In this document: in pieces, positions 17,749 through 27,416 of the stretch
Layout of the letters: each line of letters opens with the position of its first letter
Numbering within the stretch: the first letter of the stretch is position 1
Assembly: GCA_041688015.1 (NCBI GenBank)
Contig: JBDNIY010000010.1
Span: forward strand, 62,001 to 126,000
DNA length: 64,000 nt
Reading direction: 5' to 3'
Origin: Parvibaculum sp041688015
GTDB lineage: Bacteria > Pseudomonadota > Alphaproteobacteria > Parvibaculales > Parvibaculaceae
Made by a program: the position numbers and the translations under genes
Notes under the pieces: model-generated
Told to the model about the DNA's origin: nothing
What the model saw: the letters and a program-made list of their open reading frames with translations, nothing else
Databases searched by the model: none

Positions 17749-18981
17749 TCAGAAGCCCAACGCGCGGGCGAGAAAACCTCTGGGTTTCGGCTTGGGTCGC
17801 TTGACGCGCATGCGGATGGGGCGGTCCACGCCTGCGATACGGCGGCCGTGATGTGGGCGACGGCGCAACAGGGCGATGAGATGACGTCCGGGAAAGAAGC
17901 AGGCGGGATCAAGTGCGCCTGCGCAAACCGGCACGTCGTCAATGCCCGGAATAGCCAGCTCAAAGTCTTCGTAGCTGAGAGTGATGCCGACCGGCAGAAT
18001 GTCCTTGACGGGGGTGGGCGGGCTGAGCGTGATGACTTTGTCGTCGAGCGGATTTTCTAGTTGCAGGATATTGTCGTCGCCCTCATCTAGCGCATTGGTG
18101 TCGAGAAAATCCTCACGCATGTCTTGGGCAAAGGTCCAGCCGATGAGGTCAGCGGCGCTGCGGGGGCGGCAGATATGGGTGCCTTGAGCCGCGGTGAAGC
18201 CGACCGCCATCAAACCGGACAATGTTGCTTCATCTTCGACACCGACAGCAGTAGCGGCGAGCCCTTGGGCAACGGCTAGCGTGACGCGGCGGCCAATGAA
18301 GCCGAGGCCTGCTTGGCGCACGCGTTGGGCAAAACGGATGATGGAAGCGCCGGAGATTTTGACCTCCGAGAAAAATTCAGACGTCACATATTCCGATGGA
18401 ACGACCACCGCGCCACCGCCGTCGAGCGCGGTGCGAAAACCAAGGTGGCACAACTCGGCGATGAAGTTGGCTGAGCTTGCGGCGTTGCGGGCAAAGACAC
18501 CTTCGGGGATCTCGAGTGTGAAAGCGTCGGTGTCGAGGCCGCGCGCGCCGACAATGGCGGCCAGCGTGCCGGGCAGCGTCGGCTCGTTGAGATCATGGCC
18601 TGATAGGTTGATCGAGATCGGCCAATGCTGGCCACGCGCCTGCCAGTTGACAATCGCGTCAGCGGCGGCGGCGACCACGAAAGATGTGAGGTCGACGCTA
18701 CGTTCGCGGCGTTCAAAAAATGACAAAAAGAGGCCCGGCGGCATCAAGCCGTAGTCGGGATGGTCCCAGCGGACATAGGCTTCGGCCCCGAGAACGCGTC
18801 CTGTCGCCAGCTCAATTTTTGGCTGGAAGACAAGGAACAGGTGGCCCGCTTCAAGAGCAAGATCAATGTCCCGGTTGGTCAGCCGAAAAGAACTGCTGTA
18901 CATCTGAATGCCAAATTCTTTGGTCGTGTCCGCATAAAGGGTGCATCGACCGCTCGACGCTGGGGCGACGATTGAGACCAT
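17749..18981 (-). CDS. EAL-domain protein, degenerate (probably not catalytic)
   Basis: Up to 410 residues; an internal ATG at 18903 is an alternative start. Residues ~35-290 form an EAL fold: VFQPKIELATGRVLG is intact, but the signature EAL is EAYVRW, the DDFGTG motif is LDGGGAV, and the final loop lacks its usual Glu-Gln signature. ISINLSG and VKISG keep part of the pocket. c-di-GMP hydrolysis is therefore unlikely; it may bind c-di-GMP or a protein. The C-terminal ~120 residues are acidic then very basic (KRPKPKPRGFLARALGF), of unknown role. Convergent with pcaF, 9 bp apart. Confidence 0.75.
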   Translation of the reverse strand: MVSIVAPASSGRCTLYADTTKEFGIQMYSSSFRLTNRDIDLALEAGHLFLVFQPKIELATGRVLGAEAYVRWDHPDYGLMPPGLFLSFFERRERSVDLTSFVVAAAADAIVNWQARGQHWPISINLSGHDLNEPTLPGTLAAIVGARGLDTDAFTLEIPEGVFARNAASSANFIAELCHLGFRTALDGGGAVVVPSEYVTSEFFSEVKISGASIIRFAQRVRQAGLGFIGRRVTLAVAQGLAATAVGVEDEATLSGLMAVGFTAAQGTHICRPRSAADLIGWTFAQDMREDFLDTNALDEGDDNILQLENPLDDKVITLSPPTPVKDILPVGITLSYEDFELAIPGIDDVPVCAGALDPACFFPGRHLIALLRRRPHHGRRIAGVDRPIRMRVKRPKPKPRGFLARALGF

Positions 18982-19115
18982 GCCGGTTCAATTTGCTCGC
19001 CACGCGTTTAGGCATGTTTAATTTTGTGGTGGCGCCGCGTATCAGGCTTGACACCGCGTTAACGGAAAAGAACAAAATCAAATAAACTGTCATAAAATGA
19101 AACAGGGAGAGAGCG

Positions 19116-19901
19116 ATGTCGAAACCAGAAAGTACCGGACTCATTCCGTCGGCGACCATCATGCTGTTGCGTGATGGTACGGCGGGGCTTGAAGTGTTCA
19201 TGGTGGTGCGCCACCACAAGATTGACTCGTTTTCGGGTGCCTTGGTTTTTCCCGGCGGCAAAGTGGATAAGGGCGATACGCTTGACAGCGTGCGCACGCG
19301 CATTGACGGCGCCGACGGTCTTGATGACCGTGAATTTTCGATGCGTGTCGCTGCCATTCGTGAGGCTTATGAAGAATGCGGTGTGCTGCTGGCGCGCGAG
19401 GAACGCACGGGCAATCTGGTCAATGCCGCGCGCCTGCTTGAGCTTGCGCCGATGCGCGATGCGTTGAACAGGCATGAGGTGGACATTGGCACATTGCTCG
19501 ACCGGGGCGGGTTGCGGCTGGCCGCCGATCTGCTAACGCCGTTTGCCCATTGGATCACGCCAAACTTGATGCCGAGGCGGTTTGATACGAATTTTTATCT
19601 GGCAGCGGCACCGAGCGATCATATGGCGGTGCATGACGGATCGGAATCGGTGGACAGTTTGTGGGTCCGGCCTGTCGATGCGATGGCGGCAAATGAAGCG
19701 GGCACCAAGACGATCATTTTCCCCACACGGATGAATGTGCTGAAAGTGGGCCGTTCGGCAAATACAGCTGAGGCCATCAAGGCGGCGCGCGGCAGGCCCA
19801 TTGTCACCGTCGAGCCGATGGTGGACGGCAAGGTCCTGCGCATTCCGGCGGAAGCAGACTATGACGTGACAGAAGAACCGCTGGCCAATGTTCGCTCTTA
19901 A
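19116..19901 (+). CDS. NUDIX hydrolase (NUDT19-like)
   Basis: 261 residues. The Nudix box is split by an insertion: VFPGGKVDKGD, then about 25 residues, then REAYEECGVLL, the layout of the NUDT19/NUDT8-type group, several of which hydrolyse CoA or acyl-CoA to 4'-phosphopantetheine and 3',5'-ADP with Mg2+. A GGGAGAG ribosome-binding site lies 6 bases before the ATG. HWITPNLMPRRFDTNFYLA is a further family segment. A CoA substrate fits the acyl-CoA-rich gene neighbourhood but is inference. Confidence 0.85.
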   Translation: MSKPESTGLIPSATIMLLRDGTAGLEVFMVVRHHKIDSFSGALVFPGGKVDKGDTLDSVRTRIDGADGLDDREFSMRVAAIREAYEECGVLLAREERTGNLVNAARLLELAPMRDALNRHEVDIGTLLDRGGLRLAADLLTPFAHWITPNLMPRRFDTNFYLAAAPSDHMAVHDGSESVDSLWVRPVDAMAANEAGTKTIIFPTRMNVLKVGRSANTAEAIKAARGRPIVTVEPMVDGKVLRIPAEADYDVTEEPLANVRS

Positions 19902-19904
19902 ATC

Positions 19905-20120
19905 AAATGACTCTGACTAATCCCCACCTGTGTGCGGGTCCGACATACTCAGGGCGTCTCGCTTCGCAAAGGGCGTGTCCGGACTGGCCGAATGCGTGGA
20001 GAGGGAGCAGCGTCCTGCGTCGTGTGGGTTACCAGCCATGCGCCTCGGGAGGCCTAACATGTGGGCTAGGCATTACGACCTAGTAGGCGTATCGCCGATA
20101 AAAGCGATGCGACCTGGAGT
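19905..20120 (+). ncRNA. Structured non-coding region, candidate 6S-like RNA
   Basis: The ~410-bp gap between NUDIX and nadK has no credible gene but dense complementarity: GCAG-CGTC-CTGC as a possible tip, GGCGTG...CTGG against CCAG...CATGCGCC around it, CCCACCTG against CATGTGGG outside, and downstream hairpins CTAGG-N8-CCTAG and CGTATCGC-N8-GCGATGCG. GTGCGGGTCC near 19932 and GGGTTACCAGCC near 20027 resemble the 5' and 3' halves of 6S RNA (E. coli GCGGGCC and GGGTTACAGCC). Strand, ends and identity are uncertain; it is not tmRNA, RNase P RNA or SRP RNA as far as I can judge. Confidence 0.35.
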
Positions 20121-20180
20121 AGGGTTGGAAGGGCCAAAAATCGCTGTCGCGGAGCGTCGGACAGGGACGCCAAACCGCCA

Positions 20181-20210
20181 TAAAAATAAATAAAAGGCGG
20201 CGTCGCCGCC
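20181..20210 (-). terminator. Rho-independent terminator downstream of nadK
   Basis: On the minus strand a GGCGGC-GAC-GCCGCC hairpin (20196-20210) is followed by TTTTATTTATTTTTA. It lies about 100 bp past the stop of nadK and would end the moaA-nadK transcript. On the plus strand the hairpin is preceded, not followed, by the A/T run, so it works in one direction. Confidence 0.7.
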
Positions 20211-20312
20211 GCTCCGCGCATCCTTTCTTTGATGTGCTGTGTTGAGAGTGCCAAACCTTCGAAGGTCAGCCTTGCGGAGCGTTTTGTGCTGCCTGCGTCA
20301 CGACGAGGTGCG

Positions 20313-21080
20313 TCAGTGCAAAAACTGTTCGGTCAAAATCCGCTCATCAAGGCTGTGGCCTTCGTCGAACATCATCAGCAGGTCGATGGCGGTGTCTTCC
20401 TCGACACGGACATCAACCACATCGCGGAATTCGCGGTGATCGGCGACCGCGCTGACGGGGCGCTTGTCTGCATCGAGGATTTCAAAGCGCACCTTGGCGC
20501 GGTGCGACAGCAGTGCGCCGCGCCAGCGACGCGGGCGAAAGGCGCTGATGGGGGTTAGCGCGAGCAGTGCTGCATCGATTGGGATGATGGGGCCTTGCGC
20601 GGAGAGATTATAGGCCGTCGAGCCTGCGGGCGTTGAAACCAACACACCATCGCAGCTCAATTCGGTCATGCGGACTTTACCGTCAATCGAGATGCGGATT
20701 TTGGCCGCCTGATAGGTTTCGCGCAGCAGCGACACTTCGTTGATGGCCAGCGCTTCGTGCTCGGTGCCGTTGGCCAGCGTGGCGCGCATGCGCAAGGGAT
20801 GCAGGCGGGCAATGTCAGCGGCTTCGAGGCGTTCGATCAGGCCGTCGGCGCGATATTCATTCATCAGAAAACCGACGGAACCAAGGTTCATGCCATAGAT
20901 CGGAATGCCACGATGCATGTGCTTGTGGAATGTTTGCAACATAAGGCCGTCGCCGCCCAGCGCGACAATGACGTCCGCTTCGGCGGGCGGGGTTTCGCCA
21001 TAGCGCGCGGTGAGGTCTGCCAGAGCTTCTTGTGCGTCGGGCACATCGGTGGCGACGAAAGCGACATTCTTGAACTTCAT
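20313..21080 (-). CDS. nadK: NAD kinase
   Basis: 255 residues, the short length of alphaproteobacterial NAD kinases, cytoplasmic enzymes that make NADP from NAD and ATP or polyphosphate. The GGDG motif is VIVALGGDGLMLQTFHKH with the catalytic Asp; NLGSVGFLMN is the NAD site and SCDGVLVSTPAGSTAYNLSAQGPI is the second conserved block. FRPRRWRGALLSH is also family-typical. Lies 73 bp after moaA on the same strand and is followed by a terminator hairpin. Confidence 0.93.
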   Translation of the reverse strand: MKFKNVAFVATDVPDAQEALADLTARYGETPPAEADVIVALGGDGLMLQTFHKHMHRGIPIYGMNLGSVGFLMNEYRADGLIERLEAADIARLHPLRMRATLANGTEHEALAINEVSLLRETYQAAKIRISIDGKVRMTELSCDGVLVSTPAGSTAYNLSAQGPIIPIDAALLALTPISAFRPRRWRGALLSHRAKVRFEILDADKRPVSAVADHREFRDVVDVRVEEDTAIDLLMMFDEGHSLDERILTEQFLH

Positions 21081-21153
21081 GAGTTCTGATCCATCAAGCC
21101 GGTGGGCATTTTGAGGCTGGAGATAAACATATCTGCGTGATCAGGCCAATGCG

Positions 21154-22191
21154 CTAACCGCCGGTGACGGACATATGGCGTCCGACGGCGGGTTTGGCAC
21201 GTTTGCGGTCAATGACGAAATCATGGCCTTTGGGCTTGCGGGTGATGGCTTCGTCGATGGCCTCGTTGAGGCGTTGGCCGCTCGGGTCGGCGCGCAGCGC
21301 AGCACGTAGATCGGCGGCGTCGTTCTGGCCCAAACACATGAACAGCGTGCCAGTGCAGGTGAGCCGCACACGGTTGCAGCTTTCGCAGAAATTGTGCGTC
21401 AGTGGTGTGATGAGGCCGAGTGTGCCGCCAGTTTCCTTGATCGACACATAGCGCGCCGGACCGCCGGTGCGCTCAGTGAGATCCGTCAGGGACCAGCGCG
21501 TTTCCAGTTGTTCACGCACTTTGGAGAGCGGCAGATACTGATCGGTACGGTCGCCGTCGATGTCGCCCATCGGCATGGTTTCGATCAGCGTGATGGCGTG
21601 GCCTTCACCATGCGCCCATTCGATGAGGGCAGGGATCTCGGCCTCGTTCTCGCCTTTGAGGGCGACCGTGTTGATCTTGACCTTGAGGCCCGCGCGCGTT
21701 GCCGCCTTGATGCCGTTAAGCACTTGCGGCAAGCGGCCCCAGCGGGTGATGCGGGCGAAATTGGCCTCGTCCAGCGTGTCGAGCGAGACATTGATGCGGC
21801 GAACGCCCGCGGCATAGAGATCGGTGGCGTATTTGCTGAGCTGGCTGCCATTAGTGGTGAGCGTCAGCTCGTCCAGCGCGCCGCTTTCGACGTGGCGCCC
21901 CAGATTGCGAATGAGCGTCATCACATCGCGGCGGACCAGCGGCTCGCCACCCGTGAGGCGCAGTTTGCGTACGCCCTTGGCAATGAAGGCGGTGCTGACC
22001 TGATCGAGCTCTTCCAGCGTGAGGATTTCAGGTTTGGGCAGAAACGTCATGTGTTCGGACATGCAATAGGTGCAGCGGAAGTCGCAGCGATCCGTCACCG
22101 AGACGCGCAAATAAGTAACCGCACGTCCGAAGGGGTCAATCATCGGAGCGGCTTGGTTGGAGGGGGTCACGTCGCGCGGTTCAACCGTCAT
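21154..22191 (-). CDS. moaA: GTP 3',8-cyclase (molybdenum cofactor biosynthesis)
   Basis: 345 residues. A radical-SAM enzyme that converts GTP to 3',8-cyclo-GTP, the first step to molybdopterin. The SAM cluster is Cys36-x3-Cys40-x2-Cys43 (RCDFRCTYCM); the second [4Fe-4S] cluster uses CESCNRVRLTCTGTLFMC; LRLTGGEPLVRRD binds SAM; the chain ends in Gly-Gly, needed for GTP binding. Three N-terminal starts are possible (22191 or Met17 at 22143). Its product is needed by molybdenum enzymes such as the hydroxylase encoded at 27.4 kb. Confidence 0.95.
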   Translation of the reverse strand: MTVEPRDVTPSNQAAPMIDPFGRAVTYLRVSVTDRCDFRCTYCMSEHMTFLPKPEILTLEELDQVSTAFIAKGVRKLRLTGGEPLVRRDVMTLIRNLGRHVESGALDELTLTTNGSQLSKYATDLYAAGVRRINVSLDTLDEANFARITRWGRLPQVLNGIKAATRAGLKVKINTVALKGENEAEIPALIEWAHGEGHAITLIETMPMGDIDGDRTDQYLPLSKVREQLETRWSLTDLTERTGGPARYVSIKETGGTLGLITPLTHNFCESCNRVRLTCTGTLFMCLGQNDAADLRAALRADPSGQRLNEAIDEAITRKPKGHDFVIDRKRAKPAVGRHMSVTGG

Positions 22192-22308
22192 GGCTCCTAT
22201 ATAGCATCGGGTGGGCCAGATTTCGCCCCCTTGTCAGAGACAAATTCTCATTTGGCCAAGTCGGCCTTGTCGCGTTAGCCTCACGGCGCGGAATCGAAGG
22301 GGAGCAGG

Positions 22309-23808
<1,500 letters not shown>

Positions 23809-23836
23809 GAGCTTGCGATAACGGCAGAGAAGATGG

Positions 23837-23925
23837 GTCCCGGGATCAAGCCCCGGGACGATACAGAAATATTTGAAAACCTTCTCTAAAACTACTGCTG
23901 TCATTCCGGGACTTGATCCCGGAAT
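23837..23925. repeat. Two GTCCCGGGATCAAG / ATTCCGGGACTTGATCCCGGAAT palindromes
   Basis: GTCCCGGGATCAAG + CCCCGGGAC at 23837-23859 and ATTCCGGGACTTGATCCCGGAAT at 23903-23925 are two related hairpins with the CGGGACTTGATCCCG core of a repeat common between alphaproteobacterial genes. They follow glpK and could also help end its transcript. Confidence 0.7.
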
Positions 23926-23946
23926 TCATGCGTCTGGGTGCGGCGG

Positions 23947-24040
23947 CCCTTCGAGACGCGGCTTTGCCGCTCCTCAGGACGAGGCCTTTTTGAAAATAGA
24001 ACCTCATCGTGAGGAGGGCCGCTTGGCCCGTCTCGAAGGA
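23947..24040. repeat. Dispersed palindromic repeat, family A copy 3
   Basis: Ends CCCTTCGAGACGCGG and GGCCCGTCTCGAAGGA are inverted around CTCCTCAGGACGAGG...CCTCATCGTGAGGAGGG. This copy has the best preserved symmetry of the three. Its right end runs into the 15-bp tandem repeat. Confidence 0.8.
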
Positions 24041-24076
24041 TGCCCACTCGAAGGATGCCCACTCGAAGGATGCCCA
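24032..24076. repeat. Three perfect tandem copies of a 15-bp unit
   Basis: CTCGAAGGATGCCCA three times in a row (24032, 24047, 24062). The unit begins with the right terminus of repeat family A, so the array arose by local duplication of the element's end. It also gives the apparent peptide repeat SKDAH in the frame before the FAD oxidase, which shows that frame is not coding upstream of 24129. Confidence 0.9.
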
Positions 24077-24128
24077 CAGCGACCGCCTTTGCGCTATAGT
24101 GCCGAAAACGAATAGCGGGAGAACGCCC

Positions 24129-25535
24129 ATGGACGATCTTGTTGCAAAGCTGAAAGTGGCGCTTGGCTCAGCCGGTGTGCTGGAAGGTGCGGCGGCAGCG
24201 GAGAAGGCGCAAGGCGGCTGGAGCAAACTCGGTGTGCCGCGGCTGGTGTTGCGGCCTGCGTCAACGGCTGAAGTTTCCGAGGTGCTTTCAATTTGTCATG
24301 AGGCAGGTGAAGGCGTGGTGCCATGGGGCGGCAAGACGGGGCTCGTCGAAGGCGGTGAGGCCGATGGCCATATCGCACTGTCGCTTGAACGCATGAACAA
24401 AATCGAAGAGATCGACGTGGCGGCGAGCACGGCGACCGTGCAGGCAGGCTGCGTGTTGCAAACCGTGTGCGAAGCGGTTGACGCCAAAGGCGCGCTGTTC
24501 CCGCTTGATCTGGGGGCGCGCGGGTCTGCCACCATCGGCGGTAATATTTCGACCAATGCAGGCGGCAATCGCGTCATCCGTTATGGGATGATGCGCGACA
24601 TGGTGCTGGGGCTCGAAGCTGTGCTGGCCGATGGCACGGTGGTCAGCTCAATGAACCACCTTATCAAGAACAATGCGGGCTATGACCTGAAGCAATTGTT
24701 TCTCGGCTCGGAAGGCACGTTGGGCGTGGTGACGCGGGCGGTGCTGCGGTTGCGGCCTAAGCCCATGAGCCAGGACACGGCCTTTGTGGCGGTGGACAGC
24801 TTTGAGCAATTGCCAATTTTTCTACGTCACATGGAACGGTCGTTGGGCGGCACACTGTCTGCCTTTGAAGTTATGTGGGCTGATTTTTATAAGCTGGTGA
24901 CGACAGAACCTGCCAAGGGCAAGGCACCGTTGGCGCATGGGCATCCTTATTATGTGCTGGTTGAGTCGATGGGCGGCGATCAGGCAGATGATTCCGCGCG
25001 CTTTGAAAAGGCGCTGATGGCAGCGCTCGAAGCAGGCGAAGTGTCCGACGCGGTGATTGCCAAAAATCAAGCCGAGCGCGATGCCATGTGGGGCTTGCGT
25101 GATGATGTGGGCCAAGTCGTCAATAATTTCCCGATGTTCACCTTCGACGTCAGCCTCAAAATTGCCGATATGGAAAGCTATATCGCTGAAGTGCAGGCCG
25201 CGCTTGCCGCGAAATGGCCGGACTATTCACTGATGGTGTTTGGTCATCTCGGCGACGGCAATCTGCATATCATTCCGGGCAGCCTGCCTGACCATACGCC
25301 CGCGACGCGCAAGGCGGTGGAGCATGTCGTCTATAGCGCCTTGCGCAAGCGCGGCGGATCGGTGTCGGCAGAACACGGGATCGGGCTTGAAAAGCGACCC
25401 TATCTTGGTTGGACGCGCAGCGCGGAAGAAGTGGCGCTGATGCGCGTGTTGAAGACAGCGCTTGACCCGAAAAATATTCTCAATCCCGGCAAGGTGCTGG
25501 AGCCGGTTGCACCGCGCGTCAAAGCGGCGGAGTAG
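24129..25535 (+). CDS. FAD-binding oxidase, D-lactate / D-2-hydroxyglutarate dehydrogenase type
   Basis: 468 residues from the ATG at 24129; earlier starts lie in repeats. PCMH-type FAD domain: PWGGKTGLVEGG, DLGARGSATIGGNISTNAGGNRVIRYG and GSEGTLGVVTRAVLRLRP; C-terminal cap with FGHLGDGNLHI and EHGIGLEKRPYL. These enzymes oxidise D-2-hydroxyacids (D-lactate, glycolate, D-2-hydroxyglutarate) and pass electrons to a carrier. GlcE/GlcF partners are absent, which favours a single-subunit Dld/D2HGDH-like enzyme. A strong terminator follows. Confidence 0.88.
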   Translation: MDDLVAKLKVALGSAGVLEGAAAAEKAQGGWSKLGVPRLVLRPASTAEVSEVLSICHEAGEGVVPWGGKTGLVEGGEADGHIALSLERMNKIEEIDVAASTATVQAGCVLQTVCEAVDAKGALFPLDLGARGSATIGGNISTNAGGNRVIRYGMMRDMVLGLEAVLADGTVVSSMNHLIKNNAGYDLKQLFLGSEGTLGVVTRAVLRLRPKPMSQDTAFVAVDSFEQLPIFLRHMERSLGGTLSAFEVMWADFYKLVTTEPAKGKAPLAHGHPYYVLVESMGGDQADDSARFEKALMAALEAGEVSDAVIAKNQAERDAMWGLRDDVGQVVNNFPMFTFDVSLKIADMESYIAEVQAALAAKWPDYSLMVFGHLGDGNLHIIPGSLPDHTPATRKAVEHVVYSALRKRGGSVSAEHGIGLEKRPYLGWTRSAEEVALMRVLKTALDPKNILNPGKVLEPVAPRVKAAE

Positions 25536-25546
25536 TCGATTAGAAT

Positions 25547-25585
25547 ACGGGCGGCAGATCGGATGATCTGCCGCCCGTTTGTCTT
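25547..25585 (+). terminator. Strong rho-independent terminator after the FAD oxidase
   Basis: Perfect 14-bp stem ACGGGCGGCAGATC-GGAT-GATCTGCCGCCCGT (25547-25578) followed by TTGTCTT. It starts 12 bp after the stop of the oxidase gene. The convergent Spy-like gene ends at 25584, so the stem may serve both directions, though the minus-strand T-run is weak. Confidence 0.85.
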
Positions 25586-26162
25586 ACTGCTCGACGGGTG
25601 CGTCGGCCGCGTCAGGCGTGGCGTGGTGATCATAGTGATGCTCAAAGCGCGCCTTGTGATCCATGCCGCGGTGATGCTTGCGACCCTTCCGGGCCGAGCG
25701 ATCGCGATGCATGTTGCCGTAGCGATTGAGCATCTGCTGCTGGTCCTCTGTGAGGCTCGCATAGAGCGTGGTCAGAGCGGGCTGGGTCGCTTTGAGGCCG
25801 GCCAATTTGGCTTCAAGCCCTTTTTCCATCATCGCGTGGCGATCAACGATCGAGGGGCGCTTTTGGTCTTTGGTTCTTTGCTTCATGGTGGCGGCGCGAT
25901 CAAGGCAAGCGGTTTCAGCTGACTTGGCTTGTGTTGCGACGGCATCCTTATAGGCATCCCACGCCTTGGTCTGAACCTTTGTCGGCTGCAGCTTGGCTTC
26001 CAGATAGGCGAGATGGCCGGTTGTTTTGGCCGCGCGGTCGGTGCACATGCTGGTGAAGCGTGCAGAGCGGTCGCCGTCATGTGGTTTGTCGGCCAGCGCA
26101 AGGGTGCTGGCACCGAGAGCGGCTGTCATAAGGACAGCGCTGGTCAAAAATATCTTACGCAT
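25584..26162 (-). CDS. Periplasmic Spy/CpxP-like LTXXQ-motif protein
   Basis: 192 residues with a clear signal peptide (MRKIFLTSAVLMTAALGASTLALA, cut after ALA). The mature protein is helical and charged, with the LTEDQQQML segment fitting the LTXXQ motif and LQPTKVQTKAWDAYKDAV as a related second copy. Members are small periplasmic chaperones or envelope-stress sensors that also bind metals; the tail is rich in His/Asp (HHRGMDHKARFEHHYDHHAT), which suggests metal binding. Ends with a short acidic tail. Confidence 0.78.
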   Translation of the reverse strand: MRKIFLTSAVLMTAALGASTLALADKPHDGDRSARFTSMCTDRAAKTTGHLAYLEAKLQPTKVQTKAWDAYKDAVATQAKSAETACLDRAATMKQRTKDQKRPSIVDRHAMMEKGLEAKLAGLKATQPALTTLYASLTEDQQQMLNRYGNMHRDRSARKGRKHHRGMDHKARFEHHYDHHATPDAADAPVEQ

Positions 26163-26538
26163 TGGTTCTGGACCTCGAATTCATATGGTGTACCCAACGT
26201 CTGTAGAAACGCAGGAGGCCTGAGATTCCGTCGCTACAAAGTGGCGGTGCGCGGATCGCAGCAGATATTCGCGGTTTACTGCCGCTGGCAGCCGCTAATG
26301 AAAAGGAGAAAAACAAGGAGAGCTAAGAGCTTTGGTGAGGCCTCGCCGCACTCGCCAATTGCGCAGGCTTCGTCGCCGTGCCAAGCTGACCGGAACAGCC
26401 ATTTGAGTCAGGTGAGGGCGTGTGCCGCCCCTCAAATATGCATTTAGTCACATAGCGAGAGCGAACGGCAAACTGGATTGCACTTCCTTTTGGCTTTTGG
26501 AAGGTTGTGGGTCTGGGTCTGCTCTGGAGGAAAATCCT
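26163..26538. other. 376-bp intergenic region, no supported gene
   Basis: Between two divergent starts. It contains open stretches in several frames, among them a short Arg-rich one near 26299, but none has a ribosome-binding site plus family resemblance. The start of the aldolase gene has GGAGG at 26526-26530. Promoters for both flanking genes must lie here; I see no convincing -35/-10 pair or palindrome. Confidence 0.5.
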
Positions 26539-27309
26539 ATGTCAGTTGTTGAAAATATGCGCAAAACTTCAGTGCGTGAGCAAGTGTCAGCCGAAGAGTG
26601 GCAGACGCGGGTGGATCTCGCGGCGACCTATCGGCTCATCGCTCACTACGGATGGGACGATCTCATCTACACCCATCTTTCGGCGCGCGTGCCGGGCCCT
26701 GAGCATCATTTCCTGCTCAATCCCTATGGCATGATGTTTGACGAAATTACGGCGTCGAGCCTCGTCAAGGTTGATCTCGACGGTAAAATCGTAATGGAGA
26801 GCCCTTACGGTGTGAACGCGGCAGGCTTCACCATTCACAGTGCCGTGCATGCTGAAGGCAATGATGCCAATTGCGTCATCCATACGCATTCCTATGACGG
26901 CGTCGCGGTGTCAGCGCAGGCCGATGGGCTTTTGCCCTTGTCGCAGACGGCCATGGTGCTACGCGAAGACATGGCCTATCACGACTATGAAGGCGTGGCG
27001 CTTGATCTGGATGAGCGCGAGCGGTTGGTTCACGATCTTGGCGACAAGCACAGCATGATCCTGCGCAATCACGGGCTGCTGTCCACGGGCGCGACCTGCG
27101 CGGACGCTTTTGTGCGGCATTTCTTTTTGGAGCGCGCTTGCACCATGCAGGTACGTGCGCTGTCGGGTGGCGTTCAGCTCAACATGCCAAATCAGGGTGT
27201 GCCGGAGAAGACCGCGGGCCAGACCAATGCCATGAACGGCATGGGTGCGCTTCCTTGGCCAGCTCTGCTTAGAAAACTGGACCGGATCGATCCTTCATAC
27301 AAGGATTAA
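26539..27309 (+). CDS. Class II aldolase/adducin-family protein
   Basis: 256 residues from the ATG at 26539, which has GGAGG 8 bases upstream. The fold binds a divalent metal through His residues, here IHTHSYDG (His-x-His) and LRNHGLLSTG. YGWDDLIYTHLSARVP and NPYGMMFDEITASSLVKVD are the standard N-terminal signatures. Relatives include L-fuculose-1-phosphate aldolase, ribulose-5-phosphate epimerase and aromatic-ring decarboxylases. As first gene of a plus-strand catabolic block with a molybdenum hydroxylase it may cleave or decarboxylate an intermediate; substrate not predictable. Confidence 0.82.
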   Translation: MSVVENMRKTSVREQVSAEEWQTRVDLAATYRLIAHYGWDDLIYTHLSARVPGPEHHFLLNPYGMMFDEITASSLVKVDLDGKIVMESPYGVNAAGFTIHSAVHAEGNDANCVIHTHSYDGVAVSAQADGLLPLSQTAMVLREDMAYHDYEGVALDLDERERLVHDLGDKHSMILRNHGLLSTGATCADAFVRHFFLERACTMQVRALSGGVQLNMPNQGVPEKTAGQTNAMNGMGALPWPALLRKLDRIDPSYKD

Positions 27310-27416
27310 GGATCGGTGGCAGTTTTTGTGAGACGAACAATTTGAATATGACGGGGGCGGCTTTGTGCCGCTCTCGTGAGTTTATTTTTTGAATGACGAT
27401 TATGTGAGGCGTGACG

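Noticed and set aside
19930..20193. 87-codon open frame in the nadK-NUDIX gap
   Set aside because: No ribosome-binding site or family resemblance; region is dominated by base-paired segments, so RNA or regulatory function is more likely.
24032..24076. CRISPR-like array
   Set aside because: Only three back-to-back 15-bp units, no spacers, no cas genes; it is a tandem duplication of a repeat end.
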